The notes: generated by a model from the sequence alone, not told the origin. Shown: positions 49,701 to 62,800, counted from the first letter of the stretch. The stretch is 64,000 bases of DNA from Metellina segmentata (GCA_947359465.1 OX375874.1:90833672-90897671); one strand, 5' to 3'. Translations and numbers: made by a program.

Positions 49701-51467
49701 TATTTCCATTTTCGATTTTTAAAGGTAAAAATATTTTTACTAATTTACCAGTTTATACAGCCTTATAAGGGTTCAGAGAGTACATTTTTCTATGAACAAA
49801 TTATTTTAAAACAATTGCATTTTTACTGACAATGGTAGTCACGTCAAATTCCATCTTGTTGAATGTATTGCAGCATTAAAATACTCAGCATGTTGTCCTT
49901 TTCTGGTTGCTTTCTAAATATGAGATTGTCTCAACATTAATTAAATTGTGTAAAATAAAAAAGTTACTGTCATATTGGATAATTCAAATTAGTTAGCATA
50001 CCACCTGGTAAATTTTTATTTCCTCTTAGATGTTTAAAATTATGGAGATTCTTAATATTTTTTGAATAAAAATAGATGCCTTTTATAGATGATAGATAGA
50101 ACTTTTTTCTGATTCACAATTAGTTTGTATGGTTCTTTAAAACTAATCTCTCTAAAGTTACCTCCGCCGCAGGATTGAAAACTGTGTCGTTTAGCTCGAT
50201 TCTTAGATGGTTTCCCGAGAAAGTACTGATCAGAAAAAAACGTAGTTGAATGATATATTTTATATTTGGGAGTTCAAAGTTAAGTAGCTCATTTTCACCA
50301 AGTAAAAAAATATCTATTAAACAATCATGTGACTGATCATGAAATATTTTATTCCATATTAACTATCTGTCTGAATGTCAGGTTTTATGAAAACACTGAA
50401 TGCATATTCACAATTTTTCAATTATTAAGACTTTTCCCTTCACAATCCAACATGGAACAAAATTGATGTAATCATGCATATTGTCACTTAAAATTGCACC
50501 AAAATTTGTTGAGATTTTATAAGTAATGTTTTCCAGGAATTAAAATGTTGATTCAAAAGAAATTAATGATGCATTTCTCTCAGAAAATTAAAGTTATTGC
50601 TTTCTTCATTCAGAATAAGTAGTAATTTATCTTTCTTGACTTTATACACAACGTTCTTTTTCAAGAAAAGATAGCTCTTTTTTTCCCATGAAATAAAAAA
50701 TTTCATCTATGTATTATCAACTCCATGTCAAAGTCATGAATCTACTGTTCCAACTACTTTCACCCTAACTGCAATTTCTAGATTTTCATTCAATATTTAG
50801 TTTTTTATCAACAGCATGAATTGATACATAACCTATCCAACCTAAAAATTAATACTTGCACTTTCAATCAGATTAATATAATTTTCCCCATAGAATGACC
50901 AGCTTTTCAGAGTAGTTTTAGCAATAATTAGTAGCTCCATAGCTTTTCTTGTGCCGTAAAACTCCATATCAAAATCAAGCATATTAAACTAAGTCCCAAA
51001 ATTGGTGAATGAGTCCCGTACTGCTCAATTAGTTTTGTTGAAACTCAATAATAAAGACATAACATCAATTTTCAAGTCGTGAATGTTAGTCAAATATATA
51101 TATAGAGATCTCGTATAATATACTCCAGCACGTAACAATTTAAAAATGGTCCCAACAAAAGCAAGCAAATATTTATGCTATTATACTTGACCATTAATGC
51201 AACTGCCCTTAGCTAATTTGTTCTGCATTTCATTTTTAGAAATATAGTTGAAACTGATGATTAGACATTTTGGGCATATTACTTTGTATGGACGGTATAG
51301 CGCATTTTATTTTCTGGTCTCTGTTCTATTTAAATATCAATAACTATTTGTTCTAGATACTTGAAAGTCAAGACTCGATTGTGGCTGATGAACAATACAA
51401 TGATGGTGTGGTTCTGACGGATTATCCACTGCCTTTTGGCCAACCAGCTCGTAGAAAGTGTTGCTGA
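37740..51467 (+). CDS. Rab32: Rab32-family small GTPase (lightoid-like), six exons
   Basis: Exons: 37740-37751, 38322-38447, 38592-38670, 43892-44073, 48915-49058, 51357-51467; all junctions are GT-AG and the 654 nt are in frame (217 residues). Rab32 recruits effectors for lysosome-related organelle traffic (pigment granules in flies). Seen: P-loop GELGTGKTS (21-29), Rab32/38 signature IGVDFALKVL (47-56), WDIAGQE with catalytic Gln74 (69-75), ANKCD (131-135), TSAKDN (163-168) and the prenylated end RRKCC. The four-codon first exon (MANS) is placed by its ATG, the GTATGT donor and phase 0; it is the least certain part. Introns 3 and 4 (5.2 and 4.8 kb) are packed with transposons. AATAAA lies at 51772, about 300 bp past the stop. 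The gene faces CLEC16A tail to tail. Confidence 0.93.
41735..43775. mobile_element. About 2 kb DNA transposon in Rab32 intron 3
   Basis: The left end ATTCTTGTGAAATAGGAAAA (41743) and the reverse complement near 43770 (ATTCTTGCAAAATAGGCAAA) are inverted repeats. Sub-terminal copies of GCCAGGACAATGA recur near 41953 and 43570, with weaker ones near 43013 and 43374. A decayed minus-strand coding region lies inside (next entry). Superfamily not identified; borders are approximate. Confidence 0.55.
42402..42702 (-). pseudogene. Decayed transposon ORF, basic N-terminal segment
   Basis: From an ATG near 42700 the minus strand reads MSGKKKQTNEERLLKKRLAE, then KRHQECFKKDPK, stops, and continues in another frame as KMSSSQKRGIIKSGKKIQNY. 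Lys/Arg-rich segments of this type are common at the start of unclassified arthropod transposon proteins. No catalytic domain remains. Confidence 0.4.
45180..45464 (+). mobile_element. Helitron-like element, family 1, 3' end
   Basis: Contains the family module twice (about 45255-45362 and 45368-45408) and ends with the GC-rich CACGCGCGGGTAACGCCGGG stretch, CTAGGCACGCAGTGG and a terminal CTAG at 45461-45464 followed by T, as Helitrons require. The 5' end was not found; the start given is where similarity begins. Confidence 0.7.
46140..46415 (-). pseudogene. C-terminal fragment of a mariner-type transposase
   Basis: The minus strand reads IGYDGCVEWSPRSPDL, then LDFFLWGYINDQVY, LLDLRQRIIDS, a stop, and VLDRIQICIVIDGDLFEH. 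This is the last third of a DDE transposase, with the third catalytic Asp kept (LDFFLWGY). Everything upstream is lost and a SINE adjoins it, so it is a dead remnant in the loop of the foldback element. Confidence 0.75.
46438..46627 (-). mobile_element. SINE copy within the foldback spacer
   Basis: On the minus strand a tRNA-like head (GGTCGTGGTAGCCCGATTGG, B box GAGTTCGATCC) is followed by the body to GCCACCTGACCGTGG, where it meets the transposase remnant. The 3' third is missing. Its 5' end abuts the right arm exactly. Confidence 0.75.
47990..48644 (-). mobile_element. Helitron-like element, family 1, reverse orientation
   Basis: On the minus strand it begins TCTCTACTATTATAAAAGGA, carries GTCCGTCTGTTTC and the AGATTTGGCACACATGTAGT phrase, two or more copies of the GATTTGAAATCTGCGGAAAA-type module, and ends GGGCAACGATGGGCTAG at 47990, followed by T on that strand. 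Ends and content match the copies at 5590, 45180 and 53922. Non-autonomous. Confidence 0.75.
50155..50250. repeat. Fragment of the repeat found at 8600-8690
   Basis: GCCGCAGGATTGAAAACTGT followed by TTTAGCTCGATTCTTAGATG and GGTTTCCCGAGAAAGT is a close match to 8615-8690. Only this ~90 bp is shared, inside Rab32 intron 5. Confidence 0.75.
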
Positions 51468-51771
51468 CAAATATAATATTCCTCTTGGAATTTTTAATCC
51501 CAGTGTTTCACTTTCACTAATATTTCATATGAAATTTTTTGATGCATTTTTTGTTAATTTTTTAATGACTTACGTGGGTATTTTTGTATAGAATTTTAAT
51601 ACAAATGTTGGTAGAAGTGTTTCATTTCTGTGTAGTTTGTCTTAAAAAAATTTATTTTTGATTTGTTTCAATATATTTCTGTAGCACTGTGCCTTGTCAT
51701 ATGCATAAATGTTTCTGTAGAGCTTTTTAAATCAAAACTTGATCTTCCTGCCATCTTATACTTAATTTTGA

Positions 51772-51777
51772 AATAAA
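51772..51777 (+). terminator. Rab32 polyadenylation signal
   Basis: AATAAA about 305 bp after the Rab32 stop codon. Confidence 0.6.
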
Positions 51778-52394
51778 ATTTATTTTGTATATTACGAATG
51801 TTGACTGTTTATTTCATGCAAAAAACATTGTTGCATGTTGAAAATATTACATAGAAAGGCTATATTTTTGCTTGATCAGCTGAGTTTGCAAGGATGTATT
51901 GTTTGATATGAAATGAATGTCATAATTCAAAGCCTAGCCGTCACTTGTAGGAATTGTAAAATGAAATGTAGACATGACATCAGTAATTCCCCAGTGTTAT
52001 ATCCTTATGCTTGAAAAAAACACATATTTTCTCGATCATCGTATTTCACTAGCCACCCAAGTCAGTGAAAGTTGGTGTAAAAAGTGGTATTGCTCCTCAC
52101 ATTTAGAATGTTTTGAGATTTATACTCGACAAATGTACCGAGGCAGCAGAATTGGCGAGTTAATTTTCAGTATTATCCATACGAATTTTCAGAATTAAAT
52201 CTTTATTGGTTGATTTTGATTTTTTTTAATATTAGCTTTCAACTACCTCATGATGGTATCAAAATATTCCTCATTCAGCTTCAAGGGCATTTAAATATAT
52301 CATTGGGTTAAAGTAGATAAATTCTCGTTTAATATTGATGCTTTGCTATGACATTTAGCTGACTCAGTTCCTGAATTTAGTATTTCCTTGAAAT

Positions 52395-52620
52395 AATGGG
52401 GCCAAGATAGCCTGGGTGAAAGGGTAGTGAATTAGCAACCAGAGGCCTGAGTTCAAAATTGTCCAACCAAAGACCATGTGTAGGTGCTGTTGCACATTAA
52501 GTCTCATGGTGTGGGAGTTTGGAGAGTGGGGTGCCAGCTCAGGTGTTGATCGTGTCTTATGACAATGGTTCAAAATTACAAGGACATCACTAATAGCACA
52601 GCTATTAAATCAACTACCTA
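52395..52620 (+). mobile_element. Diverged SINE between Rab32 and CLEC16A
   Basis: Decayed head (ATAGCCTGGGTGAAAGGGTA, GCCTGAGTTCAAAATTG) and a shortened body with GAGAGTGGGGTGCCAGCTCA and CAATGGTTCAAAATTACAAG. It lies in the interval between the two convergent genes. Confidence 0.75.
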
Positions 52621-52870
52621 CCTTTAAATGGATAAAAGTGACCTTTCTTTTGACTTACTATATCAGAATTGAACTGTTTTTTACGTATTAAATGGCGAGG
52701 TTATCTTATAACTATGGACAGATCAGGCAAATATCAAGATGCATACACTGTATGTTAATCTTAAGATCTATTAAATAAAAATGATTAACTTGAATGTGAA
52801 AAGAATATTGAAAATTTACCACTTTTAATAATGCTGCTGTCATAAGAAAACTTGATTACAAAAGAACACT

Positions 52871-52876
52871 TTTATT
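52871..52876 (-). terminator. Candidate CLEC16A polyadenylation signal
   Basis: AATAAA on the minus strand, about 530 bp past the stop of the long-form last exon. Confidence 0.4.
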
Positions 52877-53401
52877 TTATAAGCATCTAAAATAAGTCAT
52901 CCAACGAGCAATTCAAATAATTTATACAAGTAAAGGTACAAGGTATGCTGCTAAATGCCTCAATAACATTGCATTTAACTAAATTGCTAGAATTCGATAT
53001 ATTTAAAATATACAAACAAAATACAGTTTATACAATTAATTATAATTACAACTATTAAACAATATATTTAACAAAGTTGTGTACAAATTCATTGGAATCA
53101 GATTTAGCTGCGATTCTATGATTACCTCCATAAAAGAATCTTGATTAAAATTAGTCCTTACATAGTTCATTTGTACATGTGTGAAAGCCCAAGCTTTGCT
53201 GCAAGTACTATTTACAGACTGATTTCGAGAAGAGTACCAATTTCAATTGCTTGTTTGGGTGCTTAAAAGTGATCAACTTTTGGCAGAAAAAACTGAGCAA
53301 GTGAATTGAAATTTGAGCATCGAAGAACAATTGCTGCATCAAACTGAAATCCGAATGATAAACACAAAAAAATTTGCAATGAATTCAAAAGATATGTCTT
53401 T

Positions 53402-53836
53402 TCATACTGTCTGAATGGCTCCCTTCACTTTACTTGTTCCAGAGCTGGAACTTGGGGTGCTCGAAAATGCATCAGGTTCTGATTTGGAGTTTGTAGCATT
53501 GAAAGGACGTGGATGGAATTTTTCATTTGATTGCTCTGCAACACAACATGGCTTAATGCATGCTTCTGTTGGACTGTGCACCGAATCTGATAAGAGATGG
53601 GCAACAGGTTGCACCACAAGTGGAGATGGAATGCCACTAATCCTACGTGACGATTCCTTGACTGTTTCAGAATTATCTTGGCACTCAGAGCCGGTAATGA
53701 AAAGCTCATCGTTCGATGCAGATGGTCTTTCCACTGTATTGCTTTCACACAATTTATCGGAGAGGCTAGTGGTCGTACTTGCAATGGGAAATTGCTGGTG
53801 GATATGGCAGAGTCCTGGAGGGGCACTTATTCTAGC
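53402..53836 (-). CDS. CLEC16A: Probable alternative last exon of CLEC16A
   Basis: An acceptor TTTAATTCTTTTCAG ends at 53837. From GCT at 53836 one frame stays open for 144 codons to TGA at 53402: ARISAPPGLCHIHQQFPIAS ... SKVKGAIQTV, rich in Ser, Thr and Pro. It needs a phase-0 donor; inside the preceding exon GTATTT (after ...QACE, at 55275) and a GC-type GCATGT (after ...GLPQ, at 55284) both give phase 0. Skipping the junction yields the short form ending FLPQSEM. The exon has no ATG near its start, so it is not an independent gene. Confidence 0.6.
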   Translation of the reverse strand, partial: ARISAPPGLCHIHQQFPIASTTTSLSDKLCESNTVERPSASNDELFITGSECQDNSETVKESSRRISGIPSPLVVQPVAHLLSDSVHSPTEACIKPCCVAEQSNEKFHPRPFNATNSKSEPDAFSSTPSSSSGTSKVKGAIQTV

Positions 53837-56800
53837 CTGAAAAGAATTAAATAATGAAATAAACTTTTCATTGATTGTAGTTTAGTCTAAGCTGTATGAA
53901 ACTGATAAGCATCTCTATTATAAAAGGAAGTGTCTGTACAGTGTCCAGACTAATCTATAGGACTTACAGCGATGAAATTTGGCACACCAGTAGTCTTAGT
54001 TTTATGTGAAGCCCAAATTTTAAAATTTAATTTAGAACATTTTAAAATTCATTTATTGGTATTCATGTATTTGCTTTCCTTAGAATGGCAACAGTGTGTG
54101 AAGAGAAAAAATTATAATTTATTCTAAATTCCAGCGAAGAGAAACAAAACAAATAAAATTTTTTGACTGGTGTTTATTTCTTTCTTACCAAGTTTCTATC
54201 TTCATGATCGTTGAAGATAGAGTGAAAATTTCAACAGATTCGTTATCTCCGGTAGTTTGAATTTTATGGACACGAAAAGAACTCATGGGCAATGACTATT
54301 AATGTAATAAAATTATTTTTGAAATTACAGTACACCTAAAGCGTTCCAAGTATTTGTTAATTCTAGTTTTAGGGGAAATGTTTAGCTGTCTGTACAAAGC
54401 TGTTTCATTGAAACGTCTATATTTAAATGTGTTGCATTAAACGTTTTTCGTCTCACTTTTGCATAAAACTATTTTCTTAAATTTTCGCAATTTAATTTAA
54501 TCCATTTTATACAGAGGGTGTATGGGTAAATTTTCATGTAGGGTAGAATTGTATAAAGACTGCTTTGGATTATATTTGATGGTAGCTAACATAACTCATT
54601 TATTATAAAAAACTATCTGTTTCAATATATTTTATACAAAACATAGTACAAACTATATATGTTCAACAAATAGTAAACTTAATTGAAGTATAATATGCAT
54701 GTGGGAAAATGTTTAAAATTGAAGATAAGAGGATTTACACATTCAATTTAAGTCTTGTTCTAAGAATATAATATGCTGGCTTGCACTAGGCATTACTGCT
54801 GATTGGTGTGTTAAGGGTTAGTTATGTGGAAAAAATAAATCAATTGAAATATTCATTTTCTTTGGTATGTGTTGTAAAATTAATTTTTTAATGAATTTTC
54901 AACTGTTCTTACAAACTGATAAATTAATTACATCAGATTAATGCTTTGAAATACTATTCTAGAACAAGCATTTAATTCCAAATAGGCAGAAGCTTGTACA
55001 TAAAATTCATGGAGAAAACATTGAATTTGTTAATGTTACCAATGAGTTGATAAAGGAGAACCATCTCAATAGTTTGTAGAGGAACATGCTAGACGTTGTG
55101 TTTGCAGTATTAAAGATGAAAGAAACAGACTTATTAAATTTCTATCACAAACCAGATTGACACAGAAAAATACATAAAAGTGTGTGTTAAAGGTTATTTT
55201 CTTTGATAAAATTTGCATGCATTTTCCTTCTCTTCATGTCAAATTATATTACATTTCACTTTGGGGTAGAAATACTTCACATGCCTGAGGTAAGCCAGAT
55301 GCACAGCGCTTTCTTATCCTGGGGCTTCCATGACGAGCACTGTGTTTCCTAGACAAGTCTTCAAGTGGTATTTCTTCAGAACTGGTACTGGCATTTTGCC
55401 TAGGAGACGACTCCCGAGATCGAGAACCGTGCCTTTTAGGAGAAGAAGGGCTACTGCTGGTACGTCTTCGCTCTGAAGAATGTTTCTCCGATGACTCTGA
55501 ATGACCAGAGTGATGGCTACTCTCATCATGTTTCAAGACTGTTGCGTGTCCTGGAACTATAGTATATGTAGGAACCAGCGGACGATGATGGCAGTGGCTG
55601 TGCTTCGTAGAACCTCCTGCAGCCTTGCCTCGGAGACCAGTGTCTTGAGACTGACTTCTATGCATAACTATAAAAATGGCAAACAGTGACAGTGAAATCC
55701 CTTGCCAGTAAGTAGATACAGGTTTCAATACATTTGCAGTAAAAGCCAGCGAAGTTCTAAAAATGTTACTGCAGCAAATCACCAGGAAACAAAAGAAAAA
55801 GGAAAGATGCAATGGCAAAAATAACTTAAATGATACTAGTCAAATAAAGATATGTAGTGGAATACAAAAACAAAAAGCAGAAAATGCATTACATACTTAA
55901 AAATGAATTTATGTTAGCAGATTTGATTGCATAGCATAGCTCCGAGTATTTGGCCAGTAAGCGCAAGTATGACACTATTTCTAAAGTTGAGGGAATATAT
56001 TGCACCACAATTTCCATATCCAAAAGAGGGGATGGGGAAATTCTGGTTTTAAGTCTTAACTCACAGTTGTCACTTACCAGATGCAGCATCTGCAGATTTC
56101 ACAGAGTGTAAGCTATGCCTTAAAGGTGAAGGACATGGTTGAATGAGTTCAGGGAGCTCCAAAAGACGAGCTATTTGATGAAATTTACGTTGCCGAGCTT
56201 TATGCCGTCCCTTGCTCAGTCTCTGTTTGGCTGCCATACACCTTATGTGATCATCAAAAACAAACTTAGCAGCAAGAAGAGGCGATCTGATATTTCCTGC
56301 AGCTATACTTAAGGGCCTGTGGATCGTAATGTGAAGACAACGGCTGTCATCTTTGTCTCCTGTAACTTCTATATCCTAGAAGTATACAATCATATTTATA
56401 AAACATAAAATCAAAGAAAAAGTTACATAAAATTTTAGTTTTACTGAAAACATGCTTTCCAAGATAAAAGGTTTTGACAAAAGCTTCCAAATGCTGTTAA
56501 GAAATCTTAATTTATGAGAAACAAAGGTATTGGGTAGAAAGTAAAGTAAGTATGCTTCTAACTAGCCGCGGGCTGTTCCGGCTAGCGCTTGGCGGTGTGT
56601 AATAGTGCTTTTTTAAAACTTTTTTTACACACTGTAAATAAACATGTTTTGATTGTATATTTTATTTATTTTTTATGAAACAATTCTTCAAATCATTGCG
56701 TATTCAATCAAATATTTAAGGAAAGTTGACCGAAATATACATATACCGCTACAAAATTACTAGGATCCCTAGACATGTACGGAATTCTACATGTCTAGGG

Positions 56801-59800
56801 ATATTTTGCAGGAAATAGACATATCATTAAAATCTAACTCCTAAATAATATTTCTGCAATAGGTAATAAACCGGAACACCATAATGCAAACCAAAACAAA
56901 ATTCCAATCCTTGAAAAATGCAAAATTCTGAAAAAAAAAAGAAAAAAAAACACGTATGTATCTAGTCAAACGTGTTGAATTTCGACTTCCTGAATATAGT
57001 GTGAAATAGAATAATGCGACAAAAGACTTTTCAACGATATTGACAAAGACAATAATGATTTATTAACAAAAAGAACAGATTTATAACACTTGGGAATCCT
57101 CAAATATGTCCGCAACATCTCGCAGTCAACTCAAATACCCAAACACAGAATTCTAAATCAAATTAAAAAAGTAAACAATAATTCTGACGTGGCCAGATAC
57201 CGGGTAGCAAAATTACACTTAAATTACTTTTACATCAAAGGAAGAAATAAAAAGTCAGTTCAACCATAAATATTACAATTTAATTCCTTATTTTGCAAAG
57301 AAATTGACCTCTGCTATTTGAAAACAGCGATAATTCAAAATATCTGGGTTATTTTACTTACGTTGATTGTTGCCATTCAACGATACACAAATAACGTCGA
57401 TTTCGGGTCCATGTACGTTAGTGTTTTATATATATAGATGGCATATACACAAAAGGAACGTTTTACTGACAGAAAAGTGAAACACACAGGAAGGAATTGA
57501 ACATGCACTGCCTGCAACTCAAAGGTTGCTAGATCAGCGAGGAACGGTAGCCCCACTTTAAGAATGGGAAATGCTATAGTTAATTAGGAAATAATTATAT
57601 ATACATACATATATGAATAAAATTAAAGTAAAAAAGTTTTGGGACTAATTGAATTAAGGAGATAAATTTATCAACATACCTGCAAAAAGCCAACAAATTT
57701 TGCTATACCCCAGCCAACTCTTTTATTGTCTGGATCAACGAGTATTAACTGCAAAGCATCAATGACCATAAAACCTTTGATTTTTTGACCATCTTTAGTG
57801 ATTACTGTACAACTTATAAGATCACTATTATCTAAAGAAACAAAAATAAATTCTTAGAAAAGGACAAGAACAAAAATGTATGAGCAGTTATATACAAACA
57901 AAGAAAAAGCACCATTTTTTTACTTGATTACATTTTCTGTTCTTCAAGGGGGAATGGATTCTATTTTCCATGAAAATTCTAAATTGGTGTTCTTTTTGTA
58001 CCTAATATGTAATTTTAGAATATCTCCCCATTAAATATACTTTATCAGCAACACAAAAAAAGACATTGTAAAACCTTTTACAATAGTTAATATTTCTCAC
58101 TGACATAAAAATTATCAAACTAATTATTCACACTAGAAGATTGAATTGAAATTTTCAAATTTTTCACATTAGCTTTTTAAAAATATTTTAAATGTTTTTT
58201 TTTTAGTCAAATCTTTGAACAAATAGGTTTGAAGGACATAAAAAATAAATAATTTTGATAGCACACATTTCCAGATAGATGAAATTTTTTTATAGGGAGT
58301 AGAACTCCGTATAAAAGAGTAGAGCAAAACATGAAATTGAGTTAGGTTTTTGTTTTGTTTTTTGCAAACTCATATTTTCTGCAAAGATAAATTGTCTGAG
58401 AACAAAAATCCCACTTTTGCTTTTCAATCCATTTAAATTTCAGAAAAAGTACCAGATTCTCATACTCCAGCAAGAACACTAGCATAGAACTAAGTAATAT
58501 TAGTTTTCTAGAAGATGAGTAAAATTATCATTCAACATCATAATAAATATGAACCTTTTCATTTCTGTAATTGGGAAATCCTAAACTATGTGTAATTATT
58601 TTACAATCCCAGGTCAGTGGTGAGTAACTAAAAAACATTAATGCCTCCCATCTATATTCCCTAAAATCACTTCATCTTTTCAACACAGAATGCAAGTAAA
58701 ATACTGCAACTCACTTAAGTCTAAGGCATCATTCACTTTAATACAAGATGAAATATTAGTTAAGGGAAGTTGGGTTTCCACTTCAATCTGCAAGGTCAAG
58801 GATAAATCTCGAAGCAGTAGAAATACTCTAATTGCCTAGAATATACAAATGAATGAGATGAGAAGAAAGAACTGCATTTTAAAATTATTCTTGCACAAAT
58901 ATAGTTCTGGTTTAATCATTTAAAAACAAAGTACACTTGCAATTTTATTCAAAATGTCATTTGTGCTGCTAATACACATGTGCAAAACTGAGGGAACATT
59001 GCTATTCATAAAGGTCTCAAACCTCAAAATTAAATACAACAGTCTGGCGATTTGCATAACTGAGGAAATTCAATGGAAAACTGGTTTATATTCACGTTTT
59101 GGAATCTTGGCATTGGATTTTCAATTTCATGGCACAAGGTCCTCAGCAGGACGAACTACGTCAGATGCAAGATTGTAATATTAAACAAATAACAGCTTAA
59201 AGTTAAAGGCTAAATATACAAATTTAATTTACATACATAAAATGTTTTAAGTGTAAAGGATTAAAATGCAAAAGAATTTGAATAAGTAGATTCATGAGTC
59301 GTTTCGAATTTGAAAAGAATTAGATCTTTAAAAAAACAAACTGTGCATAAAAATGCGAAAAGGTTTGAATGATTATTTTCCCCAACCAAATCTCACAAAT
59401 TCAAAATTGTAATTTTAAAATGTAAGGTGTTGATGAGTAAAGACAGGACAGGCAATTAAAATGTAATACATGGTTCCCACTCTTTGGTGGGAAAAAAAAT
59501 CAAGTACTTTCCAGGACTTTTCAAGGCTCATTTGAAGTTTTTCAAGGACTATCGTAAAAAGGCAGAAATTCCATCTATAACCCCCCATTTTAGTAGACAA
59601 CTTTTCTGAAGACCCCTCCTATCATGTAACCTCCTCATTACCAATCACATACTTAACAATTCCAAACATATTTCTAGTCAATATTCAAGCATGTTATGGG
59701 AAAACCGAACCGACACAGGAGAATCCCACGGACCTTGAGCAAAGAAAATAAACACATGCCTTGATGAACAAGTGTATTTGGCGTATTCTTCGGAACTGGA

Positions 59801-62800
59801 ATAAAACCACGCCTTCTAAGTGCGTTTCAAGCCGATTCATATTCGAGAAAATTCCAGATTAAAATTTTTCAAAATAAATTCAAGGACTTTCAAGTACTTT
59901 GCACCAAATTCAACTACTTTCCGGGGCCCTTGAAAATGGAAATGAAATTCAAGTACTTTTCAAGGCCCTTGGGAACCCTGAATTAACAGAAAAAGGAGTT
60001 GAGAATGAGTAACAATAAGCACTAAATGAGAGGGTCTAACATAGGAATGAGTTCAGTTATTGCATGAACTCATACCCATTTATTTGTATGTAAATGCAAT
60101 TCAAAACTTGCATCAGTGTTTGATAGTCATGCAGCTTACTAAGTACTTCCTTTTCTTTATTTAAGCTTTCAGTTACCCTTCTGTCTCATTGTACCCAGTT
60201 CAGTGTTACCACTTCAAATACTTTTCAGCTTCTGTGTTTGTTATCATTTTCCCACATCCAAGTCCTTTAAAAAGGCTGGAAACCTTACTATTTTTTTTTA
60301 AAGTTTTGTGTGCCAGTGTTAATATGAAGATTAATAGTATAAAAAAGTTCTAACAGCTTCATATTGTAAATGTATAGAGAACTGTAAACATTTCATTAAC
60401 AATTAAATTAATGATCTGCATTGATTACTTTTCTTAGCAGCTTTTAACGAAACAACTTTTAGAAAAGAAATGGATTCTTTGGAGCCTTAATGTTTCAAAA
60501 ATAGGAATCAGATGATTAAATATAAAAGAAAATAAACATGATGCTTGGTGTTTAGTTAAAGTGCAGTTCTTACGTAAAGAAAGTTTGTCAAGAAGTTACT
60601 GATACAAAGAGCAGCTTTAAAAAGTAAATTTACAAATTTGTCTCACACCAGTTTTTCTCTTAGACATACATCTAATGGAGGTATTTTTTTCATTCCACAG
60701 GAAATAAAAAAATTTCGGAAGTATGGTTTATATTTATTTTAACAGATATGTAACTGGGTATTATCTGATGACAAAAATAAAAATATTTTTAGTCAGTCAA
60801 AAGTTGTATTAATTTGTCATCAAAGACCTATAAACATGAATTAATGCGCTAATGCAACTTTATACGCTTCAATTATAATATACAATAAGAAAAAATTACA
60901 ATTTCGAATCTGCTTCAAGGACAAAGACAAGAATTTGAAATACATGATAAAAAAACAACACTAACCCTTCTAGCTCTTTCCACTTCACCGCATGGAAGTC
61001 TTTTGTGAAACTCTATGCCTGACATTGGAGTTCCAGTTGGTGGCAACAATAAGTTTGCATCCATCATTAAGTATTCCACATTAAGAATCTTTTTCTGAGA
61101 AATAAATAAATGGAAAATATGATTGAACTGGATATTCACAGGAAAGAATATTATTAAATTAAAGAAAAAGATTAAATGTAACAATATTTTACACTGTCTC
61201 TAAGTATATAAAGCACTATTCACAAATTATATTCAGAAGACTTGTTTAATTTTAATAATAAAAAAGAAACTAATAATTATAACATGAAACTAATAACTAA
61301 TTAATTATCACAATAAAGTGACACCTTTGTATTCACCTAAGGCTTAATACATAGCATTTATGAAGACAAATTGAAGTTATAAAAATACAGGGCTCCTAAC
61401 AGATTTCAAGGTCTAAAAAGGTGACAAAAGTGACTATTTGAACCAAAAAGGTGACAAAAAGTGACTAATCAAGCAGAAAAAAGAGACAAATCGAACACAA
61501 AAAAAAAGTGACAAAAAACAATAATGCTAAATATATTCAAGTTCTCAATAGGAAATAAAAAGATCCTCCACAGCTACCCCTATCTTTTCTTTTTCTTTAT
61601 TTGGAAGGATATTTTTATTTTCTTAATTTAAAAAGTACATCATTTTAAAATATTAACATAAAAAAAAAATCGGAATTATGATTTTTTTAAATTTGTTTAT
61701 TTTTGACACCTGCTTGATGAAATATGAGTGGGAAGTTTCAAGCCTTCTTGAATTCGTTTGTACGTTGACCAAAGCTTAGGCCACTGATTAAAAAAATCTG
61801 TGAATAGTAAAAACTAGTTCAGACACATCTTCCCCTAACCTTTTAGACCTTTAAGAAAAGCATTATATATTGTGTGAATTTTACATGTCCCAATGTTAAT
61901 TAGTTCTTTTTTCGGGTACAAAGTAATGAGTCATTAATCTTTTTAAAAACTGACTTTCACTAAAAAATCTCAAGAAATTGTAAATAATCAACTTCGATGA
62001 TAACAGATAATGATTTTCAATACGTTCGCAAAGCTCGTTCAATATTTAACCCACTAGATACAGAGACTGATGAAATTTTTGCATTCTCTGGTCACGGAGG
62101 TGTTTGGAATCTTTCAGATCTCAAACTCCTGAAGAAACGTCTGAAGCCCATTAAGATTTCCATGCCCTCATTTCTGTGCCACAAAGAGAGCAGCGTATGA
62201 ATAGCCTCGGTTCTGTGGACAGGAATGTCGGGGTTCTCGATGGGGAGCTTCGAGCGCTTTGAATGTGTGAGAGGTTGATGATCTATCCCCTTAAAAACTT
62301 TGCCAAAGACACCTTCGAGTGTAAATTATCATACACATTGAAGATTCCACCGTCCTTTCGAGTTTACCCGCGACGTATCTACACCTTTTAGACATAATCA
62401 GACCCACAATAGAAACTGCAACATGTGATGACAAAGGTACTAAACGGATTACCTCTCCTCCTGGGTTAACGTTGAGTTAATATCAATTTGATCCGTCCGG
62501 TATCTTGACCTCTCCATTCTCGTCTTATTCCAGAATTCGAAAATAAAATTGGTCTGTTGAGACCGTCCTCAGATCTGTGAATGGAGGATGTTATCCCCCC
62601 TTTTAAGTGACCACTGGCATCGATTACCATTTATGAGCTGTCAGCGTCTGACCTCCTAGAGGGTTCCTTTTGTTCGACCGGTGATATCACTCAGGTTAGG
62701 TAATTAGGTGAGAGGGGTCCGACATGCAGATGGCCTTGCTTCCCTTAAACTTCGTCACTTCGTTTTACAGGTAGCCTTTTCCCGTAGGAAAATTTCCAAA

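Noticed and set aside
53415..53840. 141-codon + strand frame
   Set aside because: Antisense of the probable CLEC16A last exon, whose acceptor, phase and Ser-rich composition fit the minus strand better.
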